The notes under the pieces: model-generated
Told to the model about the DNA's origin: nothing
Database searches by the model: none
What the model saw: the letters and a program-made list of their open reading frames with translations, nothing else
Program-made: the position numbers and the translations under genes
Origin: Flavobacterium rivuli WB 3.3-2 = DSM 21788
GTDB taxonomy: Bacteria > Bacteroidota > Bacteroidia > Flavobacteriales > Flavobacteriaceae
DNA length: 64,000 nucleotides
Direction: 5' to 3'
Assembly (NCBI RefSeq): GCF_000378485.1
Contig: NZ_KB899968.1
Span: forward strand, 397,680-461,679
In this document: one piece after another, positions 8,362-15,738 of the stretch
Layout: each line of letters begins with the position of its first letter
How positions within the stretch are numbered: the stretch's first letter is position 1

Positions 8362-8952
8362 TTATTTTATCATTTTTTTGATCTTTTTGTCGCCTATCCA
8401 CACTTTGTCGTTTGTCTGGATGTTTGTAAGCTCAAGATCTATCTGGTAGTAAACTGATTTTTCTTTTTTATTCTCGTCTGTAATAGAGTTTATTGTACCC
8501 TGAAGCATAAAATCGGCACCGTTTTCAAGTCCGAATTTTTTCATGGTAGACTGAGATGCGTTGTTTTGCTGATCGGCTCTTTCTGCCCTGATTTCTTCGC
8601 GCATGTTACCTGCCTGAACAAGCTTAATACGGCCGGAATTGATAATTGCTTTTTCAATGTCTTTAGAAAAAGTCTCAGCAGATATATGCTCGTGCGATTT
8701 GTTGGTAATAAGCCCTACTATAATAACGGGTTTTTTACCTGCATTTTCGGCTGCATAGCTACTGTACCATGCATGGTCCATAAGCTCTGCGGTAATTTCT
8801 TCGGCGGTAAGCCTTGAGTCGGTTTCATTCCAGCGGCCGCTAAGGTCGGTAACGGTAGTGTCGCTAACGCGGGTTACTTTAGGGCTTCCGCAGTTTGTAA
8901 GAGAAAGAGATAATGCTAAAGCCGCTACAAGGGAAAGAGAAATGTGTTTCAT
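8362..8952 (-). CDS. LpoB-like penicillin-binding protein activator lipoprotein
   Basis: A 196-residue lipoprotein with lipobox LTNC (Cys21). The segment after it (VTDLSGRWNETDSRLTAEEIT) and the core (PVIIVGLITNKSHEHISAETFSKDIEKAIINSGRIKLV, ADFMLQGTINSITDE, YYQIDLELTNIQTNDKVWIGDKKIKK) match the LpoB/YcfM fold. In enterobacteria LpoB is an outer-membrane lipoprotein that activates PBP1b. In Bacteroidota the partner is not established. First gene of a three-gene operon with the COG3014 protein and a small secreted protein. A -7 element lies upstream at 8979-8986. Confidence 0.85.
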   Translation of the reverse strand: MKHISLSLVAALALSLSLTNCGSPKVTRVSDTTVTDLSGRWNETDSRLTAEEITAELMDHAWYSSYAAENAGKKPVIIVGLITNKSHEHISAETFSKDIEKAIINSGRIKLVQAGNMREEIRAERADQQNNASQSTMKKFGLENGADFMLQGTINSITDENKKEKSVYYQIDLELTNIQTNDKVWIGDKKIKKMIK

Positions 8953-8978
8953 GATCGTTTTATTTGGTTATGGGTATT

Positions 8979-8986
8979 CAAAAGTA
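8979..8986 (-). promoter_or_regulatory. -7 element upstream of the lpoB-like operon
   Basis: CAAAAGTA on the plus strand reads TACTTTTG on the minus strand, matching TAnnTTTG, 26 bases before the LpoB-like ATG. No TTG at standard spacing. Confidence 0.5.
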
Positions 8987-9063
8987 ACTAAAAAATTTGT
9001 GTTAATATAACTACAAATACAAACAATGTGCCACTATTAAGAAGTGTAAAAAGTAGTATAAAT

Positions 9064-9090
9064 AAAAAATACCCCGAAGGGTATTTTTTT
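9064..9090. terminator. Bidirectional hairpin terminator
   Basis: AAAAATACCC (9065-9074), loop CGAA, GGGTATTTTT (9079-9088), flanked by A and T runs so it can act on either strand. Its stem is identical to the hairpin at 9188-9213. Confidence 0.75.
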
Positions 9091-9187
9091 GTCCTAAACC
9101 AACTACAAATAACTAAAATAAAATTTTAGTCTACCTGCTCTTTAAAAGAGTAAGCCTGGTGCAAATGTGAGGAATATATTAAAACAA

Positions 9188-9213
9188 AAAAATACCCACT
9201 AATGGGTATTTTT
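9188..9213. terminator. Bidirectional terminator after the response regulator gene
   Basis: AAAAATACCC (9188-9197), 6-base loop, GGGTATTTTT (9204-9213). It lies 25 bases beyond the minus-strand stop of the response regulator and probably ends that operon. Confidence 0.8.
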
Positions 9214-9237
9214 AAGGCCTGGAGGCAATGCACTATG

Positions 9238-9849
9238 TTAAAATTCGTACTTTTTTTCCATAGAGTATCTAATAAGTTCACTTTTGCCCTGAAGGTTTAA
9301 TTTTTTCAGGATGTTTTTACGGTGTGTATCTACTGTGGTTTTTCCAATAAACAGCAGTTCGGCTATTTCCAGCGATGTTTTTCCCTGGCCTATAAGCCTT
9401 ACAATTTCTTCTTCGCGTTTGCTAAGGTGCACTTCCTGCTCTATAGCCATATTAGCAGGGTCTAATGACTCATCGAAAAAAGTTTCCCCCCTGTAAACCG
9501 CTCTTATTGCTGAAAGTACAGTTTTTAACGAAGAATTTTTAAGTATGTATGCAGATGCCCCTGCTGCCTGCATTTGATGCATAGCCTCATCCTGCTCAAA
9601 CATGCTAAAGGCAATTACTTTGCACGCCGGAAATTCTTTTTTTATGATGCGGGTAGCCGCAATGCCATCCATTTTAGGCATGCGTATATCTGTAAGTACC
9701 ACATCGGGATTTTGGTGGCGCACTATTTGCAGCAAATGTTCGCCATCGTTGGCTTCGCCTACAATGTTTATATCGCTTTCGTATTCAAAAAAAACCTTGA
9801 GCCCATCAATAAGCGACTGGTGGTCTTCGGCAATTACAAGATTTATCAT
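9238..9849 (-). CDS. NarL/FixJ-type response regulator
   Basis: A 203-residue two-component regulator. The receiver domain (1-120) has the acidic pair at AEDH, phosphoacceptor Asp54 in VVLTDIRMPKMDG and the Lys in YILKNSS. The LuxR-type HTH (about 138-200) contains LSKREEEIVRLIGQGKTSLEIAELLFIGKTTVDTHRKNI. The start codon overlaps the stop of the histidine kinase gene by four bases (ATGA), so the pair is translationally coupled and almost certainly cognate. Targets cannot be read from the sequence. Confidence 0.95.
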   Translation of the reverse strand: MINLVIAEDHQSLIDGLKVFFEYESDINIVGEANDGEHLLQIVRHQNPDVVLTDIRMPKMDGIAATRIIKKEFPACKVIAFSMFEQDEAMHQMQAAGASAYILKNSSLKTVLSAIRAVYRGETFFDESLDPANMAIEQEVHLSKREEEIVRLIGQGKTSLEIAELLFIGKTTVDTHRKNILKKLNLQGKSELIRYSMEKKYEF

Positions 9850-11624
9850 ATTGGCAGGTCTATAATTATGGTTGTACCCCGCCCCGGGGTAGAGTCTATT
9901 GTAAGGGTACCGTCCAGTTGTTCGGTCTTTTTTGTTATCGAGTTAAGCCCCATACCATCGGCACGGGTAAGTTTACTGGTATCCATACCCACACCGTTAT
10001 CTTCAAAGATAATGTTTATATTAGTATCATGTTGTGTAAGGTGCAATGTAGCCTCTGTAGCACCGGAATGTTTAATAATATTGGTGCCTAATTCCTGTAT
10101 CATCCTGAAAATGGCAATTTCCAGCGTGTTATCCAGTCTTTCTGTAAAGCCAAAGGGTATTACGTTAATTTGCAGTTTACCGGGAATAGATATTTTTCCT
10201 GCAAGTTTTTTTATGGCAGGTATAAGCCCGTCATTAGCAAAAACCCCTGCGTTTTTAGCATGTGCCAGGCGGCGCACTTTTTGGTAAGCCTCCTGTATAA
10301 GCTCGTCTGTTTTTTCGTAGAGTTTGTTCTCTTCCTGTCCCTGGTCTGTTTTGCGAAGCCTCAGGTTTTCAAAATTCAGTTTTAAGGTAGCCAGCATGCT
10401 GCCCAGGTTATCATGCAGGTCGTTAGCAATGCGCTGGCGTTCTTTTTCCTGTCCCGTAAGCATAATATCAATGCTGCTAAGTTCATAGTCTTTAAGGGCT
10501 TTTTCAAACCGCTGCTCGTCTATAAGTTTTTGCTGCAAAGCTATTTTTTCTTTTCTGCGGGAGTTCATAACAATTAATATCCCTATTACAAGAGAAGCTA
10601 TAAATAAGCCTATTATTATGTATAACACTATATTATTAAATTTCATGTTGTTTTTTAAAACACTGTTTTCCCATTCTTTTTCTTTAGTCTGGTACTTTGT
10701 TTGTATATCGTTTATTGCAACATTTTGTTCGGTTACGTTAATGCTGTCGGCAAGCTTTTGCTCAAGCCTTAAATATTTATAGGCTTCTTTAAAATTATTT
10801 AGTTCGGCATAGTTAACATGCATGGCTCCATACGCAGCTTCTTTGTACTTTAAAGGATCGCTCTTTAAGGGCAGGCTATCCAGTTTATGTAATAGTTTTA
10901 AAGCCTTAGCATAATTTTTTAAGTGATGGTATGCCCCGGCCTGATTTAAATAATTATAATAAAGATCGTCTGGGTCATTACCATTTATTTTAATTGCTTC
11001 TGCATTTTTTTTTAGGTAAAATAATGCAGAGTCAGGCATTTTTAGGTTTTCAAAATATAAATTTGCCAGATTATTAATTAAAGATGACTTCATTTTATCG
11101 TCATGCCCATCAGTAAATAAAGCCAGTGCTTTTTTATAATACATAAGGCTTTGGTCATACTTACCCGCCCGCTGCTTAAATACAGCTACATAACCATAGC
11201 CGCGTGCAATCTTTGATGCATTTTTTGTTTTAACCCAATACGATAAATATTCGTTTATATAATGCCAGTATTCTGTAGTGTTCTTTTCCTGAGAGTCTAT
11301 CATGTAAGCTATATCCAGGTTAATATCCATAGCTTTTTCCAGACTGTCTGCTTTTATGAATAATTTTTTTGCCTGTATGTAATAGCTCAATGCCGTGTTT
11401 TGTTCTGTCTGTTCAAAAATCCCTGCATTTATGTAAGTATATAAAGCCTTATTTGGCAGGGATAATTTTGCAGTATCTATACTTTTAAGCAATGTTGAGG
11501 CCTTGTTAGTCTCAAAATCTTTAATGTTTTTTTCTGCCAGCAGTAACTTTTGGTTATATTGAGAATAGCCCTTGCTTACGTATAATAAACAGGTAAAAAG
11601 GGCTATTCTTAATAGTATCTTCAT
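9846..11624 (-). CDS. TPR sensor histidine kinase (HisKA_3/LuxR-partner type)
   Basis: A 592-residue kinase. A signal peptide (1-20) is followed by a periplasmic TPR region (~40-310), one membrane helix (~331-353), and a HisKA_3 dimerisation domain with the phosphorylated His404 in EKERQRIANDLHDNLG. The C-terminal HATPase_c shows FEDNGVGMD, GMGLNSI and TPGRGTT nucleotide-binding motifs. This layout is the common Bacteroidota NarX-like kinase that partners NarL-type regulators, and the regulator gene overlaps its stop. The TPR sensor suggests it monitors a protein or peptide; a candidate partner is encoded eight bases upstream. Confidence 0.94.
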   Translation of the reverse strand: MKILLRIALFTCLLYVSKGYSQYNQKLLLAEKNIKDFETNKASTLLKSIDTAKLSLPNKALYTYINAGIFEQTEQNTALSYYIQAKKLFIKADSLEKAMDINLDIAYMIDSQEKNTTEYWHYINEYLSYWVKTKNASKIARGYGYVAVFKQRAGKYDQSLMYYKKALALFTDGHDDKMKSSLINNLANLYFENLKMPDSALFYLKKNAEAIKINGNDPDDLYYNYLNQAGAYHHLKNYAKALKLLHKLDSLPLKSDPLKYKEAAYGAMHVNYAELNNFKEAYKYLRLEQKLADSINVTEQNVAINDIQTKYQTKEKEWENSVLKNNMKFNNIVLYIIIGLFIASLVIGILIVMNSRRKEKIALQQKLIDEQRFEKALKDYELSSIDIMLTGQEKERQRIANDLHDNLGSMLATLKLNFENLRLRKTDQGQEENKLYEKTDELIQEAYQKVRRLAHAKNAGVFANDGLIPAIKKLAGKISIPGKLQINVIPFGFTERLDNTLEIAIFRMIQELGTNIIKHSGATEATLHLTQHDTNINIIFEDNGVGMDTSKLTRADGMGLNSITKKTEQLDGTLTIDSTPGRGTTIIIDLPI

Positions 11625-11632
11625 ATTTTATC

Positions 11633-12097
11633 TTACATTTTTTTTAGAGCGCCTAACCCTGATTTACTTGGCCCCGATGCGGCGGCAGGAGCAGTTACAG
11701 TTAGAGATGCTGAAGTACCAATGGTGTTAAGGTCTAAAAATATTAGCTTTGCAATAGCCTGGTATACTGCCGGGTTTGCCTCATGGAAGGTAAGCAAAAT
11801 AAAATTATTAGCATAATTAAAGGCAGAGGCTGTTAGTCCTGTATCTGTAAATAGGGGTACAGCGTCAAGATTTATATCTATTGTTTCATAGTTTAAACTG
11901 GCCGATGCCAGCGCAGTGCCGGAGTCGGTATTCTTTTTAATAAAAATGAGCAGTGCATTGTATGATGCGTTCGAGATATTTTTGCACTCATACTTATAGC
12001 CATCTGCGGGGAGTGTAACCGGCAGTGGAAGCGATATCTCTACCTTTGCCGTTTTTGCAGCGCCATTAAAATACCCAAATCCTGAATATACTTTCAT
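11633..12097 (-). CDS. Unknown 154-residue protein heading the two-component operon
   Basis: A protein with no recognised family, no signal peptide and no membrane helix. It is beta-prone, with the segment VYSGFGYFNGAAKTAKVEISLPLPVTLPADGYKYECKN at the start and a Ser/Ala/Gly-rich C-terminus ending GLGALKKM. The stop is eight bases before the kinase start on the same strand, so it is probably co-transcribed with the kinase and regulator. Base composition resembles its neighbours. A role as target, ligand or modulator of the kinase is possible but is only inferred from position. Confidence 0.65.
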   Translation of the reverse strand: MKVYSGFGYFNGAAKTAKVEISLPLPVTLPADGYKYECKNISNASYNALLIFIKKNTDSGTALASASLNYETIDINLDAVPLFTDTGLTASAFNYANNFILLTFHEANPAVYQAIAKLIFLDLNTIGTSASLTVTAPAAASGPSKSGLGALKKM

Positions 12098-12148
12098 GTT
12101 GTTAAATTTACTGATTTATACTACAAATTACAGTAACTTAATTGAATT

Positions 12149-12176
12149 AAAAAATCCCCATTAATGGGGATTTTTT
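12149..12176. terminator. Bidirectional hairpin terminator
   Basis: AAAAAATCCCCA / TGGGGATTTTTT with TTAA loop. It follows the minus-strand 64-residue gene and insulates the two-component operon from it. Confidence 0.8.
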
Positions 12177-12196
12177 AATTATTTTTCAAGATAAAT

Positions 12197-12391
12197 TTAA
12201 GAGTTATCTTTTGTTAACAACTTAATGGCGAATAGCACCGCTATAAAAGCTAAAAAGGCAATAAGTATGCGGTAAGTGCCCTTGTAATATTTTTTGTGTA
12301 CTACAAAATCTTTCCTATATACAAATATTAAAACGGTTACAAAAACAATTATAAAAGCTACTGCAAAAATAAGCTGCCCGGTACTAAACAT
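12197..12391 (-). CDS. Small two-helix membrane protein
   Basis: A 64-residue protein with two hydrophobic helices (~7-25 and ~43-59) separated by a basic loop (YRKDFVVHKKYYKGTYR). It resembles short uncharacterised inner-membrane proteins common in flavobacteria. A good minus-strand -7 element (TAACTTTG, 12416-12409) lies 17 bases upstream and a terminator follows, so it is an independent transcription unit. Function unknown. Confidence 0.72.
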   Translation of the reverse strand: MFSTGQLIFAVAFIIVFVTVLIFVYRKDFVVHKKYYKGTYRILIAFLAFIAVLFAIKLLTKDNS

Positions 12392-12408
12392 AGTAAAAAT
12401 ATTTTTTG

Positions 12409-12416
12409 CAAAGTTA
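12409..12416 (-). promoter_or_regulatory. -7 element of the small membrane protein gene
   Basis: CAAAGTTA on plus reads TAACTTTG on minus, an exact TAnnTTTG match 17 bases before the ATG at 12391. No -33 TTG is evident. Confidence 0.5.
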
Positions 12417-12467
12417 AGGTATTACACCTTTATTTTTGGTTATTTTTAGGCCTCAATTTATGCAATT

Positions 12468-12860
12468 ATGAAAAAACAGTTAGATGCCGTTAAGCAGTTT
12501 CATACATCCTTTAAACTGGGTATGAGCGAAACCCCAAAAGACTGCCTGGGCGAAAGCGTAAACTTATTGCGCTATAACCTTATGAAAGAAGAAAATGAAG
12601 AATACCTGGAGGCAGTGCAAAATAAAGATATTGTAGAAATTGCCGATGCCCTGGGCGATATGCTGTACATACTGTGCGGCACCATTATAGAGCATGGCTT
12701 GCAATATAAAATAGAAGAGGTTTTTGATGAAATACAGCGCAGCAACATGAGTAAGCTGGATAACGAAGGCCTGCCCATATACCGCGAAGACGGTAAGGTA
12801 ATGAAGGGGCCTAATTATTTTAAGCCCGATTTTTCTAAGATACTTAAGGGAGATATTTAA
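12468..12860 (+). CDS. MazG-like nucleotide pyrophosphohydrolase
   Basis: A 130-residue all-alpha NTP pyrophosphatase. The metal-binding signature is visible as KEENEEYLEA followed by EIADALGDMLYIL, the E-x2-E...E-x2-D pattern of the MazG/HisE superfamily. The C-terminus (MSKLDNEGLPIYREDGKVMKGPNYFKPDFS) matches the group often annotated as phosphoribosyl-ATP pyrophosphohydrolase-like, but the gene is not near any his gene. A housecleaning role on non-canonical nucleotides is plausible. Single gene with no obvious operon partner. Confidence 0.85.
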   Translation: MKKQLDAVKQFHTSFKLGMSETPKDCLGESVNLLRYNLMKEENEEYLEAVQNKDIVEIADALGDMLYILCGTIIEHGLQYKIEEVFDEIQRSNMSKLDNEGLPIYREDGKVMKGPNYFKPDFSKILKGDI

Positions 12861-12955
12861 GATTTTAGAATTCAGATTTCAGAATTAGCATCACTCTAAA
12901 TAAGAAAAAGTGTAGTTCAATCTGAAATCTAAAATCTAAAATCTGAAATCAAAAA
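12861..12955. repeat. Low-complexity inverted repeat (TTTTAGA/TCTAAAA, TTCAGATTT units)
   Basis: The left half reads TTTTAGAATTCAGATTTCAG and the right half CTGAAATCTAAAATCTAAAA, so the arms pair around a short unique centre. It lies between the convergent MazG-like and ilvE genes and may serve as a transcript end on both strands. Confidence 0.6.
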
Positions 12956-12956
12956 A

Positions 12957-14024
12957 TTATATCTTAACCGTCCACCCAAAGGTGTCTTCGGCAAGTTTAT
13001 GCTGTATGTTAGTAAGCTTGTCTTTTATTTGTAACGATATGGGGTTGTCCTGTTTTGGCAGCTCATAATACGTATCCTGGTAGCTAAAGCCTACAATAGG
13101 GTTAATAACTGCGGCAGTTCCTGCGCCAAAAATCTCTTTTAGCGAGCCGTCTTTCGCAGCGTTAATAAGTTCTTCAACCAATACAGATCGTACTTCTACC
13201 TTAATATTTTCGCGCTCTGCAAGTTCTAAAATACTTTTACGGGTTACACCGTCAAGTATCCTTTCGCCTGCGGGGGCAGTATAAAGGGTGTCGTTTATTT
13301 TAAAGAAAACGTTCATTGTCCCTGCCTCTTCCAGTTTGGTATGGGTGGCATCATCCGTCCATATTACCTGCTGAAAGCCTTTTTCGTTAGCAAGCCTTGT
13401 AGGGTAAAATTGTGCCGAATAGTTACCTGCAGCTTTCGCAGCACCTATGCCGCCATTTGCCGCACGGCTGTAATGTTCTGCAATAAGCACTTTAACCTCT
13501 CCCTGGTAGTAAGAGCGTGCAGGCGATAATATGATCATAAAACGGTATTGGGCAGATGGTGCTGCAATAACGCCATGGCCTGTAGCTATCATAAAGGGGC
13601 GCAGGTACAGCGAGTTGCCTTTACCTTTTTTTACCCACTCTTTATCTATATTAATAAGGTGTTTTAAGCCTTCCATAAAAATCTCTTCAGGAACTTCGGG
13701 CATAGCAAGCCTTGTAGCCGACTTGTTAAAGCGGTCAAAATTCTGGTCGGGCCTAAAAAGCCAAATTTCATCGTTCTCGTCCCTATAAGCCTTCATCCCT
13801 TCAAAAATAGCCTGCCCGTAATGAAATACCCTCGACGAAGGATCCATAGGCATAGGTGCATACGGCTCTATAACCGGATCGCCCCATGCGCCATCTTTAT
13901 AGTCGCTATACAGCATATGATCAGTAAAGATGCTGCCAAAAGGAAGGTCGTCAAAATTAACCGAACCTATCTTTGATGTTTCAGCTTTATTTACTTTAAT
14001 AGTGTAAGTTGGGTTTTCGCTCAT
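12957..14024 (-). CDS. ilvE: Branched-chain amino acid aminotransferase
   Basis: A 355-residue fold-type IV PLP aminotransferase. GGIGAAKAAGNYSAQ carries the PLP lysine, VFHYGQAIFEGMKAYR is the conserved N-terminal signature, and EEAGTMNVFF plus ILDGVTRKSILELA complete the active-site set. Length and motifs match the larger eukaryote-like BCAT subgroup rather than the ~300-residue E. coli IlvE. Catalyses the last step of Leu, Ile and Val synthesis and the first of degradation. No other ilv gene is nearby. A -7 element (TAAATTTG) lies upstream at 14070-14063. Confidence 0.96.
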   Translation of the reverse strand: MSENPTYTIKVNKAETSKIGSVNFDDLPFGSIFTDHMLYSDYKDGAWGDPVIEPYAPMPMDPSSRVFHYGQAIFEGMKAYRDENDEIWLFRPDQNFDRFNKSATRLAMPEVPEEIFMEGLKHLINIDKEWVKKGKGNSLYLRPFMIATGHGVIAAPSAQYRFMIILSPARSYYQGEVKVLIAEHYSRAANGGIGAAKAAGNYSAQFYPTRLANEKGFQQVIWTDDATHTKLEEAGTMNVFFKINDTLYTAPAGERILDGVTRKSILELAERENIKVEVRSVLVEELINAAKDGSLKEIFGAGTAAVINPIVGFSYQDTYYELPKQDNPISLQIKDKLTNIQHKLAEDTFGWTVKI

Positions 14025-14062
14025 CAGGATTTTTTTGTAGTTAATGGTTAGTCGTGTTATGG

Positions 14063-14070
14063 CAAATTTA
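14063..14070 (-). promoter_or_regulatory. -7 element of ilvE promoter
   Basis: CAAATTTA on plus reads TAAATTTG on minus, 38 bases before the ilvE ATG. Confidence 0.5.
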
Positions 14071-14223
14071 CTAAAAAATCATCTTAAAGGGCTTTTTAGA
14101 AATTAAAAATGAAAATTAAAAAATTAATATGCTGAAACAAAGAGATATAAATAATGGCGTTGCGTTGCAGGGTTTAAAGTTTCTGTATAAATTTGTCACA
14201 TTAATTTTAATTTTCGTTAAAAA

Positions 14224-14907
14224 ATGAAAAAGACATTTATAATAGGAGCGGCACTTTTAACCCTTGCTGCCTGCAAAAAAGAAACCGAAGTTAAAACCGA
14301 AAATACCGTAATAGAAACCGCCACAGATACTCTTAATGTAGATACTGATACTATAAGCAATACCGAAACTCCCGAAGCACCGGAAGCACCGGAAGCTGCT
14401 GAAAAACCGGAAGCCACTGAAGCTAAGGAAAAAGCTGAGAAAATTGAAAAGCCCGAAGCTGCTGAGAAAAAAGTTAGCGTAACGGTGACTAAAGATGCAA
14501 AAGTAGATTATGCTGCCTTTGGCGATAAAATTGTAGCCGATAAAGCACTTAGCCAGGAGCAGATGTTTGCCAAATATAAAAGCCTTAAAACCGGCGATAC
14601 TGTAAACATTAAGTTTAAGACCAAAATTAAAGACGTTTGCCAGAAGAAAGGCTGCTGGATGGCTTTGCAGTTGCCCGATGAAAAAGAATCGTTTGTGAAG
14701 TTTAAGGACTACGCCTTTTTTGTTCCGCTTAATGCAGCAGGGCAGGATGCGGTAGTAAGTGGCAAGGCATTTGTAAGCGAAGTTTCTGTAGCGCAGTTAA
14801 AGCACTATGCTAAAGATGGCGGACAAAGCGATGCCGAAATAAATAAAATTACCGAGCCTAAAAAAACGTATGGTTTTCTTGCCGATGGCGTACTTATAAG
14901 TAAGTAA
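14224..14907 (+). CDS. DUF4920 domain lipoprotein
   Basis: A 227-residue lipoprotein with lipobox LAAC (Cys17). Residues ~20-85 are a Glu/Pro/Ala/Lys-rich linker with repeated PEAPEAPEA and AEK units, and ~95-227 form the DUF4920 domain, recognisable from YAAFGDKI, the CQKKGCWMAL motif with two cysteines, FVKFKDYAFFVPLNA and YGFLADGVLI at the end. The conserved Cys pair could bind metal or form a disulfide, but the family has no known function. Likely anchored in the outer membrane facing the periplasm. Confidence 0.85.
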   Translation: MKKTFIIGAALLTLAACKKETEVKTENTVIETATDTLNVDTDTISNTETPEAPEAPEAAEKPEATEAKEKAEKIEKPEAAEKKVSVTVTKDAKVDYAAFGDKIVADKALSQEQMFAKYKSLKTGDTVNIKFKTKIKDVCQKKGCWMALQLPDEKESFVKFKDYAFFVPLNAAGQDAVVSGKAFVSEVSVAQLKHYAKDGGQSDAEINKITEPKKTYGFLADGVLISK

Positions 14908-14909
14908 CA

Positions 14910-14962
14910 GGCAACAAGCAAAGGGCAATGAGCAATAAATAATAGGCAATAAGCATAATGCA
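14910..14962. repeat. Degenerate tandem GGCAATAAGCAA-type repeat
   Basis: Imperfect repeats of (G)GCAAYAAGCAA, as in GGCAACAAGCAAAGGGCAATGAGCAA split over 14910-14962. The same unit occurs in a longer run at 33419-33502. Confidence 0.55.
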
Positions 14963-14994
14963 ATTTTGTGTTGTTGTTTGAGCGGAAGCCGCTA

Positions 14995-15033
14995 TGTCAT
15001 TCTGAACGAAGTGCAACGGAGTTGAAGAATCTC
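14995..15033 (+). repeat. Interspersed element, family B copy 2 (single arm)
   Basis: TGTCATTCTGAACGAAGTGC and onward to AAGAATCTC matches the reverse complement of 3576-3614 at 34 of 39 positions. Only one arm is present here, unlike the paired copy at 3540-3614. Confidence 0.75.
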
Positions 15034-15060
15034 CGGAATAGCCAATTTTTATATCAATAA

Positions 15061-15528
15061 ATGAAAAATAGTTGCATAGCCATTGTGCTCACAATAATTG
15101 TTTTTGTTACTGGCTGTACCAAAAAGGAAGCAGCTAAACCCGAACCTGAAAAAGAGGCTGCCGCCAAATGCACCAAACCTCAAAAAAAGGAGTTTAAAAT
15201 GTATGAGATGAGCCAGATGGCTGCTCTCATGGAGCAAATGTATGTAGATAACCAGCGCCTTAAAGAACGTATTTCCAATGGCGATACCATAGGTGCATTC
15301 CCTAAACACATTTTAAACATTCATACGTCGGCATTGACAGATGAAGATGATAACGATGCTTTTTTTAAAGAGCAGGCTGCAAAATTTATAAAGGCGCAGC
15401 AACTTATTTACAGCGACTCGGCTAATGCCAAACAACATTTTAACGATGCGGTTTCCAGTTGCGTGCAATGCCATGAAGGTAAGTGTGAAGGGCCAATACC
15501 ACGCATTAAAAAATTGTATATAAAATAG
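15061..15528 (+). CDS. Monoheme c-type cytochrome lipoprotein (CxxCH)
   Basis: A 155-residue lipoprotein with lipobox VTGC (Cys19). The body is mostly helical, and the C-terminus has a single heme attachment site CVQCH (Cys134, Cys137, His138) followed by EGKCEGPIPRIKKL, the arrangement of a four-helix-bundle cytochrome c' type. A sixth ligand is not obvious. Likely outer-membrane anchored and periplasmic. It directly follows the DUF4920 lipoprotein, with a repeat arm between them, so a shared transcript is uncertain. Electron partner unknown. Confidence 0.8.
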   Translation: MKNSCIAIVLTIIVFVTGCTKKEAAKPEPEKEAAAKCTKPQKKEFKMYEMSQMAALMEQMYVDNQRLKERISNGDTIGAFPKHILNIHTSALTDEDDNDAFFKEQAAKFIKAQQLIYSDSANAKQHFNDAVSSCVQCHEGKCEGPIPRIKKLYIK

Positions 15529-15534
15529 CCTTAG

Positions 15535-15737
15535 ATGGAATTTTTTGGAGGATTTATATTGGAGTTTTATTCAACGTAGTACTATGCTTTTCCGGAGCTT
15601 TATTACGTTAGCTATTTTTATGGAAAAAGAGGAGTTACACATCATTATTAGAAGATAATCAACTAAACTTTTTTATTAGTATATTGTTAATCTTAGTGCC
15701 GATTGTAGTTGTAACTTTGTATAAACATTACATATAA
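15535..15737 (+). pseudogene. Degraded small two-helix membrane protein gene
   Basis: From ATG 15535 the frame reads MEFF and then fails, but the +1-shifted frame from 15543 reads FWRIYIGVLFNVV, LCFSGALLR, a TAG at 15609-15611, then LFLWKKRSYTSLL, EDNQLNFFISILLIL and a last hydrophobic stretch to TAA at 15735. One extra T in the T6 run at 15541-15546 and TGG in place of TAG would restore a ~66-residue protein with two hydrophobic helices and a central basic loop. The two lesions suggest a pseudogene; sequencing error at the homopolymer could explain only the first. It ends two bases before mnmD. Confidence 0.55.
15712..15719 (+). promoter_or_regulatory. -7 element of mnmD promoter
   Basis: TAACTTTG, an exact TAnnTTTG match, 19 bases before the TTG start of mnmD. 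A TTG lies at 15684-15686 but with a long 25-base spacer. Confidence 0.55.
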
Positions 15738-15738
15738 T

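Noticed and set aside
9574..10287. Open plus-strand frame of 237 residues
   Set aside because: Antisense to the response regulator and the histidine kinase; no motif, and both real genes have strong family matches.
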